From contig NZ_CP120369.1 in assembly GCF_029892045.1 (NCBI RefSeq), forward strand, positions 186,001 to 250,000: DNA of 64,000 nt, given 5' to 3'. Positions 41,301 through 51,243 of the stretch are shown here, piece by piece. The DNA comes from Sinorhizobium numidicum. GTDB lineage: Bacteria; Pseudomonadota; Alphaproteobacteria; Rhizobiales; Rhizobiaceae. Every line of letters starts with the position of its first letter. Position 1 is the stretch's first letter. The position numbers were made by a program, and so were the translations under genes. Below the pieces are notes generated by a model that was given only the letters and a program-made list of their open reading frames with translations, searched no databases and was not told the DNA's origin.

Positions 41301-41333
41301 TATCTGCATGAGCCCGCCACCATTCCGGGGCGC
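41301..41333 (+). repeat. 33-bp direct repeat, left of the aminotransferase
   Basis: tatctgcatgagcccgccac... is 31/33 identical to 42857-42889. The pair brackets the aminotransferase gene. Confidence 0.85.
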
Positions 41334-41566
41334 GCCCCGGAAGACCGGTCAAGCCGGCAAACTGGGGAAGATTAAACGGCACATTTGGCGAGTATTGTTC
41401 CGGTATCGATATGTACTCCCATACTTGGTAGGTGCGCGGACCTCGACTGCCGGTTAAAACTGCGGGGGCCCCGCTTGAATTTCAATTCGACCCTAGCTGA
41501 CAGGGCAAGTCCGAGACATTCCCTAGTACTGGCGCTGCTGTGCGCCGAACGTCTGATGGAGGAAAC

Positions 41567-42844
41567 ATGATGCTTCGAGAGTGTAGCTCCAACTCGTTAT
41601 CCGTTTTCGAAAACCTCGAGTCGAACGTGCGCTCATATTCGCGATCATTTCCTGTTGTGTTCAGGAAGAGCGCAGGAGCCATTCTCGAGGACGAGGATGG
41701 TTGTGAGTTTATCGATTTTCTCGCCGGCGCAGGCGTCCTTAACTACGGTCACAACGACCCCTGTTTGCTAAACAATGCTGTGCAATACTTGAAGGCGAAC
41801 GGAATCATCCAGGGGCTGGATATGGCCACGACAGCAAAAAGGGAGTTTATAGAGTCTTTTGAGGAAACAATATTGTGCCCACGTGGTCTGACGTACAAAT
41901 TTCAGTTCACCGGTCCCACCGGCGCCAATGCGGTCGAAGCTGCTTTGAAACTCGCGAGGAAGGTTACTGGGCGGCACAGTATAATTTCATTCACGAACGG
42001 ATATCACGGAGTGAGTTTGGGCGCGCTTGCGGTAACAGGCAATAGATACTTTCGAGATGCAGCAGGTCTGCCGTCAGGCGGCGCAGTATTTATGCCTTAC
42101 GACGGGTACTGGGGAGCCGATAAGGATACTTCGGAATATCTGGAAAAAGTGCTTGCGGATGCAAGTAGTGGTGTCGACTTGCCGGCAGCCATAATTCTGG
42201 AGACCGTTCAGGCCGACGGAGGCATCAATCCTGCGAGCAAGGGGTGGCTGCAATCGGTCGAGCGGCTCTGCAGGAACAACGGCATCCTCCTGATTGTCGA
42301 TGACATTCAGGCAGGTTGCGGACGAACGGGCAATTTCTTCAGTTTTGAATTTGCGGATTTATCCCCAGACATCATTCTCCTGTCTAAATCCCTCAGTGGG
42401 AGTGGACTGCCGCTGTCCCTTTTGCTTCTCAAACCGGAACTAGACGTTTGGCGACCGGGCGAACACAGTGCGACCTTCAGAGGCAATAACCTTGCGTTCG
42501 TAACGGCGACTGCTGCATTACGAAAATATTGGACGAATGAAGAACTCTCTGGGCGCGTCACAGAAACAGGACGCGTCATGAGCGAGCGTCTTCGGCAGAT
42601 TGCCCAAAAGAACCAAGATCACTGCTTTTCCGTGCGCGGCAGGGGCATGATGCTGGGGCTCGATTGCGGTAAAGGAGACCTAGCCCACAAAATCGTCCAC
42701 AAAGCCTTTGAAGATGGGCTTGTTGTAGAGCGATGCGGCGCCGAGGACCAGGTAGTCAAGCTTCTTCCTCCGCTGACGATTGACTGGGAGACGCTTCAAC
42801 GTGGTCTGGATATTTTCGAGACGTCTGTCCACGCGAGTGCCTGA
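41567..42844 (+). CDS. Diaminobutyrate-2-oxoglutarate-type aminotransferase (EctB/RhbA-like)
   Basis: A 425-residue class III PLP aminotransferase: LEDEDGCEFIDFLAGAGVLN, FTGPTGANAVEAALKLARKV, TNGYHGVSLGALAVTGN, VDDIQAGCGRTGNFFSFE and the PLP Lys in LLSKSLSGSGLPLSLLL. The TGPTGANAVEAALK signature is that of EctB/DABA aminotransferases, which make L-2,4-diaminobutyrate from aspartate semialdehyde and glutamate. GGAGG precedes tandem ATGs (41567, 41570). No ectoine or siderophore genes are adjacent, so the product may serve another pathway; supply of diaminobutyrate to the NRPS is conceivable but unsupported by linkage. Flanked by 33-bp direct repeats. Confidence 0.88.
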   Translation: MMLRECSSNSLSVFENLESNVRSYSRSFPVVFRKSAGAILEDEDGCEFIDFLAGAGVLNYGHNDPCLLNNAVQYLKANGIIQGLDMATTAKREFIESFEETILCPRGLTYKFQFTGPTGANAVEAALKLARKVTGRHSIISFTNGYHGVSLGALAVTGNRYFRDAAGLPSGGAVFMPYDGYWGADKDTSEYLEKVLADASSGVDLPAAIILETVQADGGINPASKGWLQSVERLCRNNGILLIVDDIQAGCGRTGNFFSFEFADLSPDIILLSKSLSGSGLPLSLLLLKPELDVWRPGEHSATFRGNNLAFVTATAALRKYWTNEELSGRVTETGRVMSERLRQIAQKNQDHCFSVRGRGMMLGLDCGKGDLAHKIVHKAFEDGLVVERCGAEDQVVKLLPPLTIDWETLQRGLDIFETSVHASA

Positions 42845-42856
42845 AGCAGTTAGTCC

Positions 42857-42889
42857 TATCCGCATGAGCCCGCGACCATTCCGGGGCGC
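42857..42889 (+). repeat. 33-bp direct repeat, right of the aminotransferase
   Basis: tatccgcatgagcccgcgac..., partner of 41301-41333. The following 300 bases to 43189 are unrecognised. Confidence 0.85.
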
Positions 42890-43189
42890 AACCACGCACT
42901 TGAGACGATCCGCACCTATGGCGAGCGTCTCCGTAACAGCTGATGGCATGGCTCGGCCTGATGGCGGCCGTGCATTCCAGCGGCAACAGGATCAAGCGCG
43001 CAGAGATCACACGAAAGCCGGGCTGGCACCGCACGAGCTCGCGGGCGACGTGGCAACGCCCTCGAAATGTCGCCGCACGCTGCGACTTGCCCGAGCGGCG
43101 ATGGGGCAACCTGAGACGAAGGAGCCGATCTTTGCACGAACTCGGTATCACCCAACGGACGCTTTGCCGCTTCGTTAGCCCGAAAGGCC

Positions 43190-43345
43190 ACCTAAGAGCC
43201 GATGGAAATGACCAGAGACCAGCCGGTAAGGCTGTAGTAGGACGAGTAGACGAGCGGTACGCTGAGAACGAGCAGCATGATCGCCGCAGCTGGTCGCGTA
43301 GACCAGACCACCGTGCGGACGCGACGGCGGCGGCGAACCGCCACC
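43190..43345 (-). pseudogene. ABC sugar transporter permease, N-terminal remnant
   Basis: Minus strand AAAIMLLVLSVPLVYSYYSL followed by TGWSLVI and a stop, the first membrane helix and loop of an MalF-type permease. It is downstream of the solute-binding remnant, as in a normal ABC operon. Confidence 0.6.
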
Positions 43346-43453
43346 CCGTGGAACTGTTGGAGAGATCGTCATCAGGTAAACTACCGGCGAATTTGCCATT
43401 GTAAGAGAAGGGGCAGACGGGGAGGAACGCCTGCCCCTCCCGGGAGCGCGACT

Positions 43454-44010
43454 TCAACTTTTGAGATAGCCGCGGCGCGGCATGAAGGACTCGACCTTGC
43501 GCTGATGATCGCTGGCTCCCTGTTCCGGCGTCTTGATCTTCGCCACCGCCGCATTCACCTCATCATAAATCATGATGTGGATCTGCTCGGCTTCCTTGAT
43601 CGGCGGATATTCGGCGACGTCGGCCTGCAGGCTGGTAAGCACCGCAGATCAGTTCGGAGCCTGCTTGATCACCCTCCGGATCTTGACCGCAGAAATGCGG
43701 GCCGGGGCCCGCCAGACAGACCCGTGCGGCGAACGATGTCGGGTGATGGAAGCCACGCAACATGTAGCTTGGCTACATGTTTGGCGCGGGAAGCGTCGTT
43801 CACACCCATGGCCCCACCCAACAGGGAAGCCTGCGGGATCGGAGACCACGCAAGTTTGTCGGAAACCTGAGACGTTCGCGGGTTGAGCAGATCGCCGAAT
43901 GCCGCGGGCCACATCCTCGATTGCGCCGACTGACCCGTTGATAGGCTGTTGAACATCTCCGGGAAATCCCAGGTCAGATTGCCCGGCTGGTAAGATCGAG
44001 GATTGGAACC
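43454..44010 (-). pseudogene. ABC sugar-binding protein, C-terminal half, frameshifted
   Basis: YQPGNLTWDFPEMFNSLSTG, MWPAAFGDLLNPRTSQVSDK, AWSPIPQASLLGG, then a frame change, and finally DVAEYPPIKEAEQIHIMIYD with KVESFMPRRGYLKS. This is the carboxy half of a family 1 extracellular solute-binding protein for sugars or polyols. Several frame breaks; no amino half. Confidence 0.75.
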
Positions 44011-44520
44011 AGCCACTTCTAATTGAAGGTACTGCCGGTGTGGCGTTTTGGCACGCGCCAATGTGTTGACGTTTGCCTTCGCAGGGCAGGCTGATCCCCT
44101 GCCTTCTGGCGACCTCCCGTGTCGAATGGCTTGCGTTGCTTCTCAAGCGCGAGGCGACCCACGCGCGGCTGGAAGCGCGGCGCCACTGCTACAACTTCCC
44201 CCCTCATCAACTGAGTACCTTGGCTGCTCGCATCCTGACGCCCCAGATCACACCCTCGCCGGCCCGCGATTGAGTTATATGGTGCGTTTTTACTTTTTTA
44301 ACTTTTTATCAGCCGTAGAGTTCTTTATTGGGCTGACGCGCGGCTAAAAGCGCCGCTCGTTAGTGTCACGGCATACAGCGGTAAGGCTAAGGAAGGCTGG
44401 TCGGGTTGGACGAGCAGTTCGATGCCGCAAGACGGGCCCGTTTTCAAACCACGGCAGTGGCCCAAGCTGGATGCTCGCGAATTAATGTGCAGGAACGCTC
44501 AGCGAATCCGAGGGGGGAAG
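44011..44520. other. Gap upstream of the EAL gene
   Basis: Contains an A/T-rich patch (44290-44330) likely to carry the promoter of the EAL gene, and tacagcggtaaggct at 44374-44388, whose exact reverse complement lies at 45852-45866 on the far side of that gene. Confidence 0.4.
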
Positions 44521-45336
44521 ATGAACTTAGACGAAGCGGACAATATCGTTCGCACTGCCCGCCGAGCAATGCGACTGGGCCGGATCGGCTTCTCGGTACA
44601 GCAAGTGAATTGCATCAATAACCACCACGAGGTGATATATTCTGAATGTCTGGCGAGACTCCTAAATCTTGACGGTGATGTGATCACCGCCGGCGAATTT
44701 TTGCCCGCGCTAGAAGCATCGGGCTATGCGCCTGAATTGGACCGCTGCATCTTGAGCTTAGCCTTCGAATGGTTGTCGAAGAGTGCATCCGGGTCGCTCG
44801 GATGCAACGTTTCATCCTTGAACTTCTCCAACACAGAAAACCGTGCGATGCTCTATGATCACCTTCATCGAAATCGATCGTTTGCACCGCGACTGGTCTT
44901 GGAGATTACTGAGAGCGCCCCGAGTTTCGGCGCTGCGGAGTTTATTCGAGATATTCGGAAGTTAGGTTATAGGGTTGCTATTGATGATTTCGGGACTGGG
45001 TTTTCGACCCCGGAAGCTATTTTTTCGATGGCCGTGGACATCGTCAAGATCGACGCTTTTTTTGTACAGCTGAACAGGCGTCTGGGCGCTGACCGCGTGT
45101 TGCACCATATGGTAGGGTTGGCCTCGTGCGCGGCACCGACCATTGTCGTCGAAGGGATCGAGACTTACGAACAGCTTACCTTGGCAAAAGCGGCTGGTGC
45201 CACCCACGTCCAGGGTTATCTGCTGTCTGAGCCTACGTTGTGTCCGGTCTTTCGGGGATTGGCACATCCCGGCGCTCCAGGTAGCGCAGCCGCAGGTGGG
45301 TTGCAGGTGCCCGGCTTCACCAAGCGTTCGGCTTGA
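44521..45336 (+). CDS. EAL-domain protein, probable c-di-GMP phosphodiesterase
   Basis: A 271-residue stand-alone EAL domain: VIYSECLARL (ExLxR motif, Glu42), CNVSSLNFSN (metal-site Asn), LVLEITES, VAIDDFGTGFSTPEAIFSMA (DDFGTG), VDIVKIDAFF and TIVVEGIETYEQL, ending in GATHVQGYLLSEP. All main metal and catalytic positions appear present, so hydrolysis of c-di-GMP is likely. No membrane segment, GGDEF or sensor domain. The ATG at 44521 follows GAGGGGGG and was chosen over 44422. Neighbours give no partner. Confidence 0.88.
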   Translation: MNLDEADNIVRTARRAMRLGRIGFSVQQVNCINNHHEVIYSECLARLLNLDGDVITAGEFLPALEASGYAPELDRCILSLAFEWLSKSASGSLGCNVSSLNFSNTENRAMLYDHLHRNRSFAPRLVLEITESAPSFGAAEFIRDIRKLGYRVAIDDFGTGFSTPEAIFSMAVDIVKIDAFFVQLNRRLGADRVLHHMVGLASCAAPTIVVEGIETYEQLTLAKAAGATHVQGYLLSEPTLCPVFRGLAHPGAPGSAAAGGLQVPGFTKRSA

Positions 45337-45783
45337 CAATCCTCTTCCTAACGGCCCAGCACTTACGACGGAGGCTGCTATTTAGTTGTACGAACGATGA
45401 GAGCTTCCGAACTCCGGCAGCCTGGACGAACGAAGTCGTTGTGCAGCCCGGACGATCAAACTCATCAGCACCTCCTCCGCTGACGTTAGTGGAATGCAAC
45501 TTGAATAAATTCTAGTTAGAACCGATGCGAACTGGATTGCTCCGATTTGGATCGACAGCCCCGCGGTTCCTATTGATGCGTGATGCGGCCTTGAAGCACA
45601 GGACGTGACCACATTTGACTCCGCTAAAATGGCGGCTGAGTAATCAGGAGCGAACGGGGGGATTCTCGTCTGCTCCCTACTATTCTCTGGAACATACGAA
45701 TCGCCGAGGAGACTCGAACCTGGGGGAGTATCTTGAGTTGGATCTGGATTGTCCGCTCGCCTCGACCGACTCGGCATACGGCT
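45337..45783. other. Gap downstream of the EAL gene
   Basis: No gene recognised. Bases 45680-45730 vaguely recall an antisense tRNA T-arm (gactcgaacctggggg), but no cloverleaf can be drawn. Confidence 0.4.
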
Positions 45784-45815
45784 GGCCCCTGCGGCTTCGT
45801 CGCAGGGGCCTTGTT
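45784..45815. terminator. Strong GC hairpin followed by TTGTT
   Basis: GGCCCCTGCG, loop GCTTCGT, CGCAGGGGCC, then TTGTT: a rho-independent-type structure on the plus strand. A second hairpin, CTCATCAG/CTGATGAG, follows at 45818-45839. No annotated gene ends close by on the plus strand (EAL gene ends 450 bases upstream), so an untranslated or small RNA could end here. Confidence 0.6.
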
Positions 45816-45839
45816 CACTCATCAGGCATATCTGATGAG

Positions 45840-46272
45840 TTTCCAGGTCACAGCCTTACCGCTGTAGGGAGGCATACGGTTTCCCTTTGCGATAGGAGCC
45901 GTGGTTCTCGGCGAGCCGACGACCTCCCAATTTCCACTCTCTGGGCAAATTTCGCCTGTTCGTGCCGTCGTTCCAATGGGCTTTTTCATTGCACTTACTC
46001 CCGCGACTGGTTGATGAAACTGCCTTTAGGAGTAAAATCCAATGCTCTGTTGACTTGGTAAAACTCCGGAAGGCCGATCAGTCTGACCGCGTCGCGAGCC
46101 AACCAGACCAATCGAGAGGCGGGGCCGTCGGCACGGTCTCGCCTTTTCATTGTGAGCAGGTCCCTGTCAGAAAGGCTGCCGTTCTCGGGCGAGCAGTTTT
46201 CCTGTCGCCATCAGAATTGCGGGCGCCCCCAGTGCTCCAATTCGAAATTTCTCCCGACGGAACGGGCAACGG
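45840..46272. other. Gap between hairpins and response regulator
   Basis: No gene recognised; contains the right arm (45852-45866) of the 15-bp inverted repeat described with the EAL gene. Confidence 0.4.
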
Positions 46273-46968
46273 TCACAATTCGCTGTAGCGGTATCCAAAA
46301 CCACGGACAGTTTGAATGCAGGCCCCACTTTCCTCGCTGAGGTGCTTTAGCTTCTTTCGCAACCGGCTGACATAAACATCGAGGGTCTTGTCATAGGCAT
46401 CGAATTCGCGAAAGAAGACGTTCTTGTATAGGAAAGACTTCGAGCAATTTCGGTTTCTGTTTTTGTAGAGCGCTTCAATGATGCGTGCTTCCGCATCCGT
46501 TACCAGCATTTCACTCCCACTGCATACCAACACTCTTCTTTGAAGGTCGCAGATTACGTGGCCCAAAGACACCAAGTCCTTTCGTTGCTGTGCCGGCCGT
46601 TCGGACCTGTGCGCCACCAGCCTCCTCATTCGCGCGTGCAATTCCCGAATGTGCAACGGCTTCATGATGTAATCGTCTGCTCCGAGATCAATTGCATCGG
46701 CACGACTGTCACCGGTTCCCGCCTCGGAAATCAGAATAAGCGGAACATTCGTGTTGCACCGAATTGCTCGCAAAATTTCGATCCCGTTACCATCTGGCAG
46801 ATTTACGTCGACAACTATCCCGTCAAAGTAATCGATCTCACGGCTGTGTACGATGTGCGCAGCCTGCTTGTAGGTCGACAGAAGCCGAAGGCGATCGGAG
46901 GAGACCGGCCATTTTAGGCGAATAGTTTCGGCCTCCAGCGGGTCGTCTTCAATAACAAGTACATCCAT
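46273..46968 (-). CDS. OmpR/PhoB-family response regulator
   Basis: A 231-residue two-domain regulator. Receiver: DVLVIEDDP (acidic pair), GIVVDVNLPDGNG (phospho-acceptor Asp54), LILISEAGTG and DYIMKPLHIREL (conserved Lys). Winged-helix DNA-binding domain: LVTDAEARIIEALYKNRNRN, then DVYVSRLRKKLKHLSE and IQTVRGFGYRYSEL. No histidine kinase gene is adjacent, so it is an orphan here. The symbiotic type III secretion activator TtsI belongs to this family, but nothing around (no nod box, no tts genes) supports that identity. ATG 46968 is preferred because GAGG lies upstream at good distance; GTG 46980 overlaps it. Confidence 0.88.
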   Translation of the reverse strand: MDVLVIEDDPLEAETIRLKWPVSSDRLRLLSTYKQAAHIVHSREIDYFDGIVVDVNLPDGNGIEILRAIRCNTNVPLILISEAGTGDSRADAIDLGADDYIMKPLHIRELHARMRRLVAHRSERPAQQRKDLVSLGHVICDLQRRVLVCSGSEMLVTDAEARIIEALYKNRNRNCSKSFLYKNVFFREFDAYDKTLDVYVSRLRKKLKHLSEESGACIQTVRGFGYRYSEL

Positions 46969-47275
46969 GAGCCAAGTCACCTCGATCTGTAGTAGCCACC
47001 CCCGGACGATGCCTCTTTCACATTTGGGGCAACCTGCGACTGGTATGACTCTTGAGGCCGCGGTAGTGCTGAAGCCGATTTATCTACAGACATCTAATTT
47101 CTGGCCTCACCTGTGATTGCCGCAGAGTTGGATCCCATTGAACAAATAGTGCGATATCTCCCGATGTGCCTCGCCACCTGGGCACCGGTCGCCGGGAGTG
47201 GAGACATGCGGCAGAGTAAGAATAGCCGGTAGCGCCGCACGCCGCTTTCGCCATACTGCACCAAGCGAAAAGCTG
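46969..47275. other. Gap between response regulator and gdhA
   Basis: Upstream region of the minus-strand regulator; no nod box or sigma-54 element found. The rest up to the gdhA 3' end is unrecognised. Confidence 0.4.
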
Positions 47276-48688
47276 TCATATGCCGATGGCCTCATAAGCG
47301 TCTGCGATCTGCCGGATAGAGGCGACATAAGCTGCGGTTCTGTAGTCGCCGAGTTCCGGTTGCTTCTCCAGCAGATGGCCAATGCGTGCCCAGGTGCTGC
47401 GCATGACGTCTTCGAGGCCGGAGCGAACGAGGTCGATCTCCGCGCCGCCCTCCAGGAACTCGTCGCGGATGTCAGCCGGGAACTCCTTGCCGGTCATTCG
47501 TTCGAGGACAGCCGCAATCGTCTGGTTGCGCCGTTCGCGCCGCCGCCGCTCCATCAGCCCGAACGGAATGTGCGTCAGGTTCTTGACCCACTCGAAGTAG
47601 CTGACGACGACACCGCCGGCATTGACATAGAGGTCGGGAAGGATGGTGACGGCACGGGAGCGCAGGATCTTGTCCGCCTCGAAGGTCACAGGACCATTAG
47701 CCGCCTCGACGACCAGGTGTGCCTTGATGCGTTCAGCGTTGTCGGCATGAATGGCATTTTCCATGGCCGCCGGAATGAGAACTTCGCAGCGCTGTTCAAT
47801 GCCGGTCATGTCACCGGCAAAGGACTTAGCGCCTTCAAATCCGAGAACGCTGCCGGTGCGAATCTGATGCTGCTTGAGCGCCTCGATGGGAAGGCCTTCG
47901 GGATTGGCGACATAACCATCACGTTCAGCAACAATGGTGACGCGTGCGCCATCCTCTTCGGACAAGAATTTGGCAGCGTGATAGCCGACATTGCCGAAGC
48001 CCTGAACGATGACCGATGCGCCTTTGAGATCGCGGCGGCCGTCTAGACCTTGCGTACGAGAATCGCGAAGATAGCTCTGGATGGCGAACTGCACGCCCCT
48101 GCCGGTGGCCTCCGTCCGCCCGGCAATGCCGCCCTTCGACAAGGGTTTACCGGTGACGCAAGCGCGCGCGTTGACGACATCGGTCGGATTGGCGCGGCGG
48201 AACTCGTCCATCATCCAGGCCATTTCGCGCTCGCCCGTGCCGATATCCGGAGCCGGAACGTTGACGCCCGGACCGATCAGGCCGCGCTTGTTGAGTTCCT
48301 GGGTAAAGCGGCGGGTGATGCGCTCGAGTTCCTGCGGCGTCCACTCGCGCGGATCGATCTTCAGCGCCCCCTTGGAGCCGCCGAAGGGAACGTCCACGAG
48401 CGAGCACTTCAGCGTCATCAATGCAGCGAGCGCCTCGACCTCCTCGGCGTCGGCCTTGGAGGCATAACGAATGCCACCTTTGACCGGTTCGCAGTGTTCA
48501 CTATGAACCGAGCGCCAGCCGATGAAGCTGTACATGCGGCCGCGCAGGCGCACTCCGAAGCGGACCGTGTAGGTCGAGTTGCACTGGATGATCCGTTCTG
48601 CCAGTCCTTCCGGCAGATCCAGGAAGGACATGGCATGGCGGAAGTTCTGGTCGACGCTCTCCAGAAAGCCTGCGGAACCGACCTGCAT
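47276..48688 (-). CDS. gdhA: Glutamate dehydrogenase (Glu/Leu/Phe/Val family)
   Basis: A 470-residue hexameric-type glutamate dehydrogenase converting glutamate to 2-oxoglutarate and ammonium with NAD(P): EPVKGGIRYASKADAEEVEA, DVPFGGSKGALKIDPREW (substrate Lys), PAPDIGTGEREMAWMMDEFR, GRTEATGRGVQFAIQ and the Rossmann motif VIVQGFGNVGYHAAKFL. ATG 48688 has AGAGG upstream. The last gene of a minus-strand catabolic set. Its final 192 bases are repeated at 55680-55871. Confidence 0.94.
   Translation of the reverse strand: MQVGSAGFLESVDQNFRHAMSFLDLPEGLAERIIQCNSTYTVRFGVRLRGRMYSFIGWRSVHSEHCEPVKGGIRYASKADAEEVEALAALMTLKCSLVDVPFGGSKGALKIDPREWTPQELERITRRFTQELNKRGLIGPGVNVPAPDIGTGEREMAWMMDEFRRANPTDVVNARACVTGKPLSKGGIAGRTEATGRGVQFAIQSYLRDSRTQGLDGRRDLKGASVIVQGFGNVGYHAAKFLSEEDGARVTIVAERDGYVANPEGLPIEALKQHQIRTGSVLGFEGAKSFAGDMTGIEQRCEVLIPAAMENAIHADNAERIKAHLVVEAANGPVTFEADKILRSRAVTILPDLYVNAGGVVVSYFEWVKNLTHIPFGLMERRRRERRNQTIAAVLERMTGKEFPADIRDEFLEGGAEIDLVRSGLEDVMRSTWARIGHLLEKQPELGDYRTAAYVASIRQIADAYEAIGI
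47280..47471. repeat. 192-bp direct repeat, copy 1 (gdhA 3' end)
   Basis: 191 of 192 bases identical to 55680-55871 (one G/C difference near 47448). The two copies are in direct orientation 8.4 kb apart and frame the whole catabolic set. Confidence 0.97.
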
Positions 48689-48834
48689 CACGCACCTCTC
48701 ACGGCTTGAGAAGCGCCGCTTCGAGAGTAGCGTTTGCCGATCTGCAACGGCGACTGTGATCTTGCATGCACTTCTTGCTTCCTCCTAAGGCTATCGATGA
48801 GGCGCCGACCACCGACCGTGGCATGGCCGGGGTC

Positions 48835-49341
48835 TCATAGCTGGTCAACTTGACGAATCCGATGATCGGCATTGCGCGCGAGCAGCGCGTAGATCAGCGT
48901 GAACAGGCGACGCGCTGTGTCCTTGTCGATGCTGACTTTGGTTGAAAGACGCTCTCTCAATAGCTCGGCCGCTTCGTTGTGGATGCCACGGCGGCCCATG
49001 TCGATCGCCTGCAGCCGCTCTGGCCCTGGCCGGCACATGGCGTCGTAATAGCTTTCGCAGACGCGGGTGTAATCCTTGAACAGTCGGCGGAACGGCGTGA
49101 GCGACAGATAGTGGCTGACGACATGCCCCCCGTTGTCGTCCGCTATATGCAGTGCCAATCGCCCGTCCGCGGTCTTGATTTTGAGACGATAGGGGCCGCC
49201 GTCATGGCCGTGCGGCGTGAAGGTGTTGGATTCCAGAAGGTCGATGATCGCGAGCGCCTGTTCACGTTCGACGCGAGCATCTCGTGTCCTGAAGGAGCAG
49301 TCGAGTGCAACATCGCAGAGACGATACTCGGCGCCAGTCAT
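48835..49341 (-). CDS. UPF0262 family protein
   Basis: A 168-residue protein matching the alphaproteobacterial UPF0262 family: [56 protein letters not shown] and [20 protein letters not shown]. Function unknown; usually a chromosomal housekeeping-type gene near hisD in rhizobia, so its presence between thiolase and gdhA here is unusual. GGGGGAG precedes the ATG at 49341. Confidence 0.85.
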   Translation of the reverse strand: MTGAEYRLCDVALDCSFRTRDARVEREQALAIIDLLESNTFTPHGHDGGPYRLKIKTADGRLALHIADDNGGHVVSHYLSLTPFRRLFKDYTRVCESYYDAMCRPGPERLQAIDMGRRGIHNEAAELLRERLSTKVSIDKDTARRLFTLIYALLARNADHRIRQVDQL

Positions 49342-49356
49342 CACACTCCCCCTCCC

Positions 49357-50538
49357 TCACACCGCGTCTACGCACATCGCGATGCCCATCCCGCCGCCGA
49401 TGCAGAGCGTGGCAAGACCCTTCTTCGCTCCCCGGCGCTTCATCTCGAACAGCAGCGTGTTGAGCACGCGGGCGCCGGAAGCGCCGATCGGGTGGCCGAT
49501 GGCGATCGCGCCACCGTTGACGTTGACGATCTCGGGGTTCCAGCCGAGGTCCTTGTTGACGGCGCAGGCCTGCGCTGCGAAGGCTTCGTTGGCTTCGACG
49601 AGGTCGAGATCGCCGAACGACCAGCCGGCCTTTTCGAGCGCCTTGCGTGAGGCCGGGATCGGGCCCGTGCCCATGATATGTGGGTCGACACCGGCGGTTG
49701 CCCAGGAGACGATGCGGGCGAGCGGCGCGATGCCGCGGCGGACTGCTTCTCCTTCGCTCATCAAAAGTGTTGCGGCCGCGCCGTCATTGATGCCGGATGC
49801 GTTTCCTGCAGTTACCGTACCCTCCTTGTCGAAGGCCGGGCGGAGCTTCGTCATGCTGTCGAGGCTGGCGCCGTGACGGATATATTCGTCCTGGTCGACC
49901 ACGACATCACCCTTGCGGGACTTGACGGTGAAGGGAACGATCTCATCAGCAAAGCGGCCGTCTTTCTGGGCCGCCTCCGCCTTGTTCTGCGAGGCAAGCG
50001 CAAACTGATCCTGCTCCTCGCGGGTCAGCTGGTACTGGCGAGCGATGTTCTCGGCGGTGATGCCCATGTGGTAGCCATGGAAGGCGTCGGTCAGACCGTC
50101 CTTGATCATGGTGTCGATCATCTTCATGTCGCCCATCTTGATGCCGTTGCGTAGATGCGCGCAGTGCGGCGCCATCGACATCGACTCCTGACCGCCGGCG
50201 ACAATGATCCTGGCATCGCCTGTGACGATCTGCTGCAGTCCGAGCGCGACGGCACGAAGACCGGAGCCGCAGAGCTGGTTGATACCCCAGGCGGTGGCTT
50301 CCTGCGGGATGCCAGCCTTCATCGCTGCCTGGCGCGCCGGGTTCTGGCCCTCGCCGGCGGGCAGAACCTGGCCGAGGATGACCTCGTCGACTTCACCAGC
50401 TTCGACGCCCGCGCGCTCGAGCACGCCCTTGATGACGGCAGCACCGAGCTCATGCGCCGGCGTATTGGCAAACGCACCATTGAACGAACCGACCGCGGTA
50501 CGTGCGGCGCTGGCGATAACGATGGATGGGGTGCTCAT
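49357..50538 (-). CDS. phaA: Acetyl-CoA C-acetyltransferase (thiolase)
   Basis: A 393-residue biosynthetic-type thiolase condensing two acetyl-CoA to acetoacetyl-CoA, or the reverse. Signatures: [14 protein letters not shown] (active Cys90), [31 protein letters not shown] (catalytic His) and [12 protein letters not shown] (second Cys). GGAGGAG before the ATG. Next to scoAB it would split acetoacetyl-CoA for acetoacetate use, or feed polyhydroxybutyrate; no phaB is adjacent. Confidence 0.95.
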   Translation of the reverse strand: MSTPSIVIASAARTAVGSFNGAFANTPAHELGAAVIKGVLERAGVEAGEVDEVILGQVLPAGEGQNPARQAAMKAGIPQEATAWGINQLCGSGLRAVALGLQQIVTGDARIIVAGGQESMSMAPHCAHLRNGIKMGDMKMIDTMIKDGLTDAFHGYHMGITAENIARQYQLTREEQDQFALASQNKAEAAQKDGRFADEIVPFTVKSRKGDVVVDQDEYIRHGASLDSMTKLRPAFDKEGTVTAGNASGINDGAAATLLMSEGEAVRRGIAPLARIVSWATAGVDPHIMGTGPIPASRKALEKAGWSFGDLDLVEANEAFAAQACAVNKDLGWNPEIVNVNGGAIAIGHPIGASGARVLNTLLFEMKRRGAKKGLATLCIGGGMGIAMCVDAV

Positions 50539-50600
50539 GACGGCTCCTCCGCTGGTTGATGATCCAATCGACGTTGGGCTCTGCCCGGCAGGCTCCGGGA

Positions 50601-51230
50601 TCAGTTGATTATCGTCGCGTCCGTCGCGGCGCGCAGTTCGCTATCCGTCACGCCATCGGCGAGTTCCACCAGCTTCAGGCCGCCATCGACGACGTCGAGA
50701 ACGCCAAGATTGGTGATGATCCGGTCAACAACGCCTTCGCCGGTGAGTGGAAGCGTGCAAGTCTTCAGCACTTTCGACTCGCCCAGCTTGTTGGTGTGAT
50801 CCATGACGACGACCACCCGCTTGACCCCGGCCACCAGGTCCATGGCGCCACCCATGCCCTTGACCAGCTTGCCGGGAATCATCCAGTTGGCGAGATCGCC
50901 GTTCTCGGCGACTTCCATGGCGCCGAGGATCGCCATGGCGATCTTGCCGCCGCGGATCATCGCAAAGCTTTGCGCCGAGTCGAAGAAGGCCGAATGCGGC
51001 AGCGCCGTTACCGTCTGCTTGCCGGCATTGATCAGGTCGGCATCGATCGCGTCCTCGGTCGGGAACGGACCGATGCCGAGCAACCCGTTCTCCGACTGCA
51101 GCGTCACATGGACGCCGTCCGGGATATAATTAGCGACCAGCGTCGGGATGCCGATGCCGAGATTGACGTAGGTGCCGTCTTCAAGTTCGCGTGCAGCCCG
51201 TGCTGCCATCTGGTTCCTGTCCCAGGCCAT
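50601..51230 (-). CDS. scoB: 3-oxoacid CoA-transferase subunit B
   Basis: A 209-residue beta subunit of succinyl-CoA:3-oxoacid (acetoacetate) CoA-transferase: [33 protein letters not shown] with the catalytic Glu47, and [20 protein letters not shown]. It forms a heterodimer with the product of the gene 13 bases upstream. GGGAAG before the ATG. Confidence 0.94.
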   Translation of the reverse strand: MAWDRNQMAARAARELEDGTYVNLGIGIPTLVANYIPDGVHVTLQSENGLLGIGPFPTEDAIDADLINAGKQTVTALPHSAFFDSAQSFAMIRGGKIAMAILGAMEVAENGDLANWMIPGKLVKGMGGAMDLVAGVKRVVVVMDHTNKLGESKVLKTCTLPLTGEGVVDRIITNLGVLDVVDGGLKLVELADGVTDSELRAATDATIIN

Positions 51231-51243
51231 CTCTTCCCTACCT

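Noticed and set aside
45680..45730. tRNA-like antisense T-arm
   Set aside because: No acceptor stem, anticodon arm or cloverleaf could be drawn.
46273..46968. Identification of the response regulator as TtsI
   Set aside because: Same family, but it keeps the phospho-acceptor Asp, and no nod box or type III secretion genes are present.
47198..48046. Long plus-strand frame across gdhA
   Set aside because: Shadow of glutamate dehydrogenase; no motifs.
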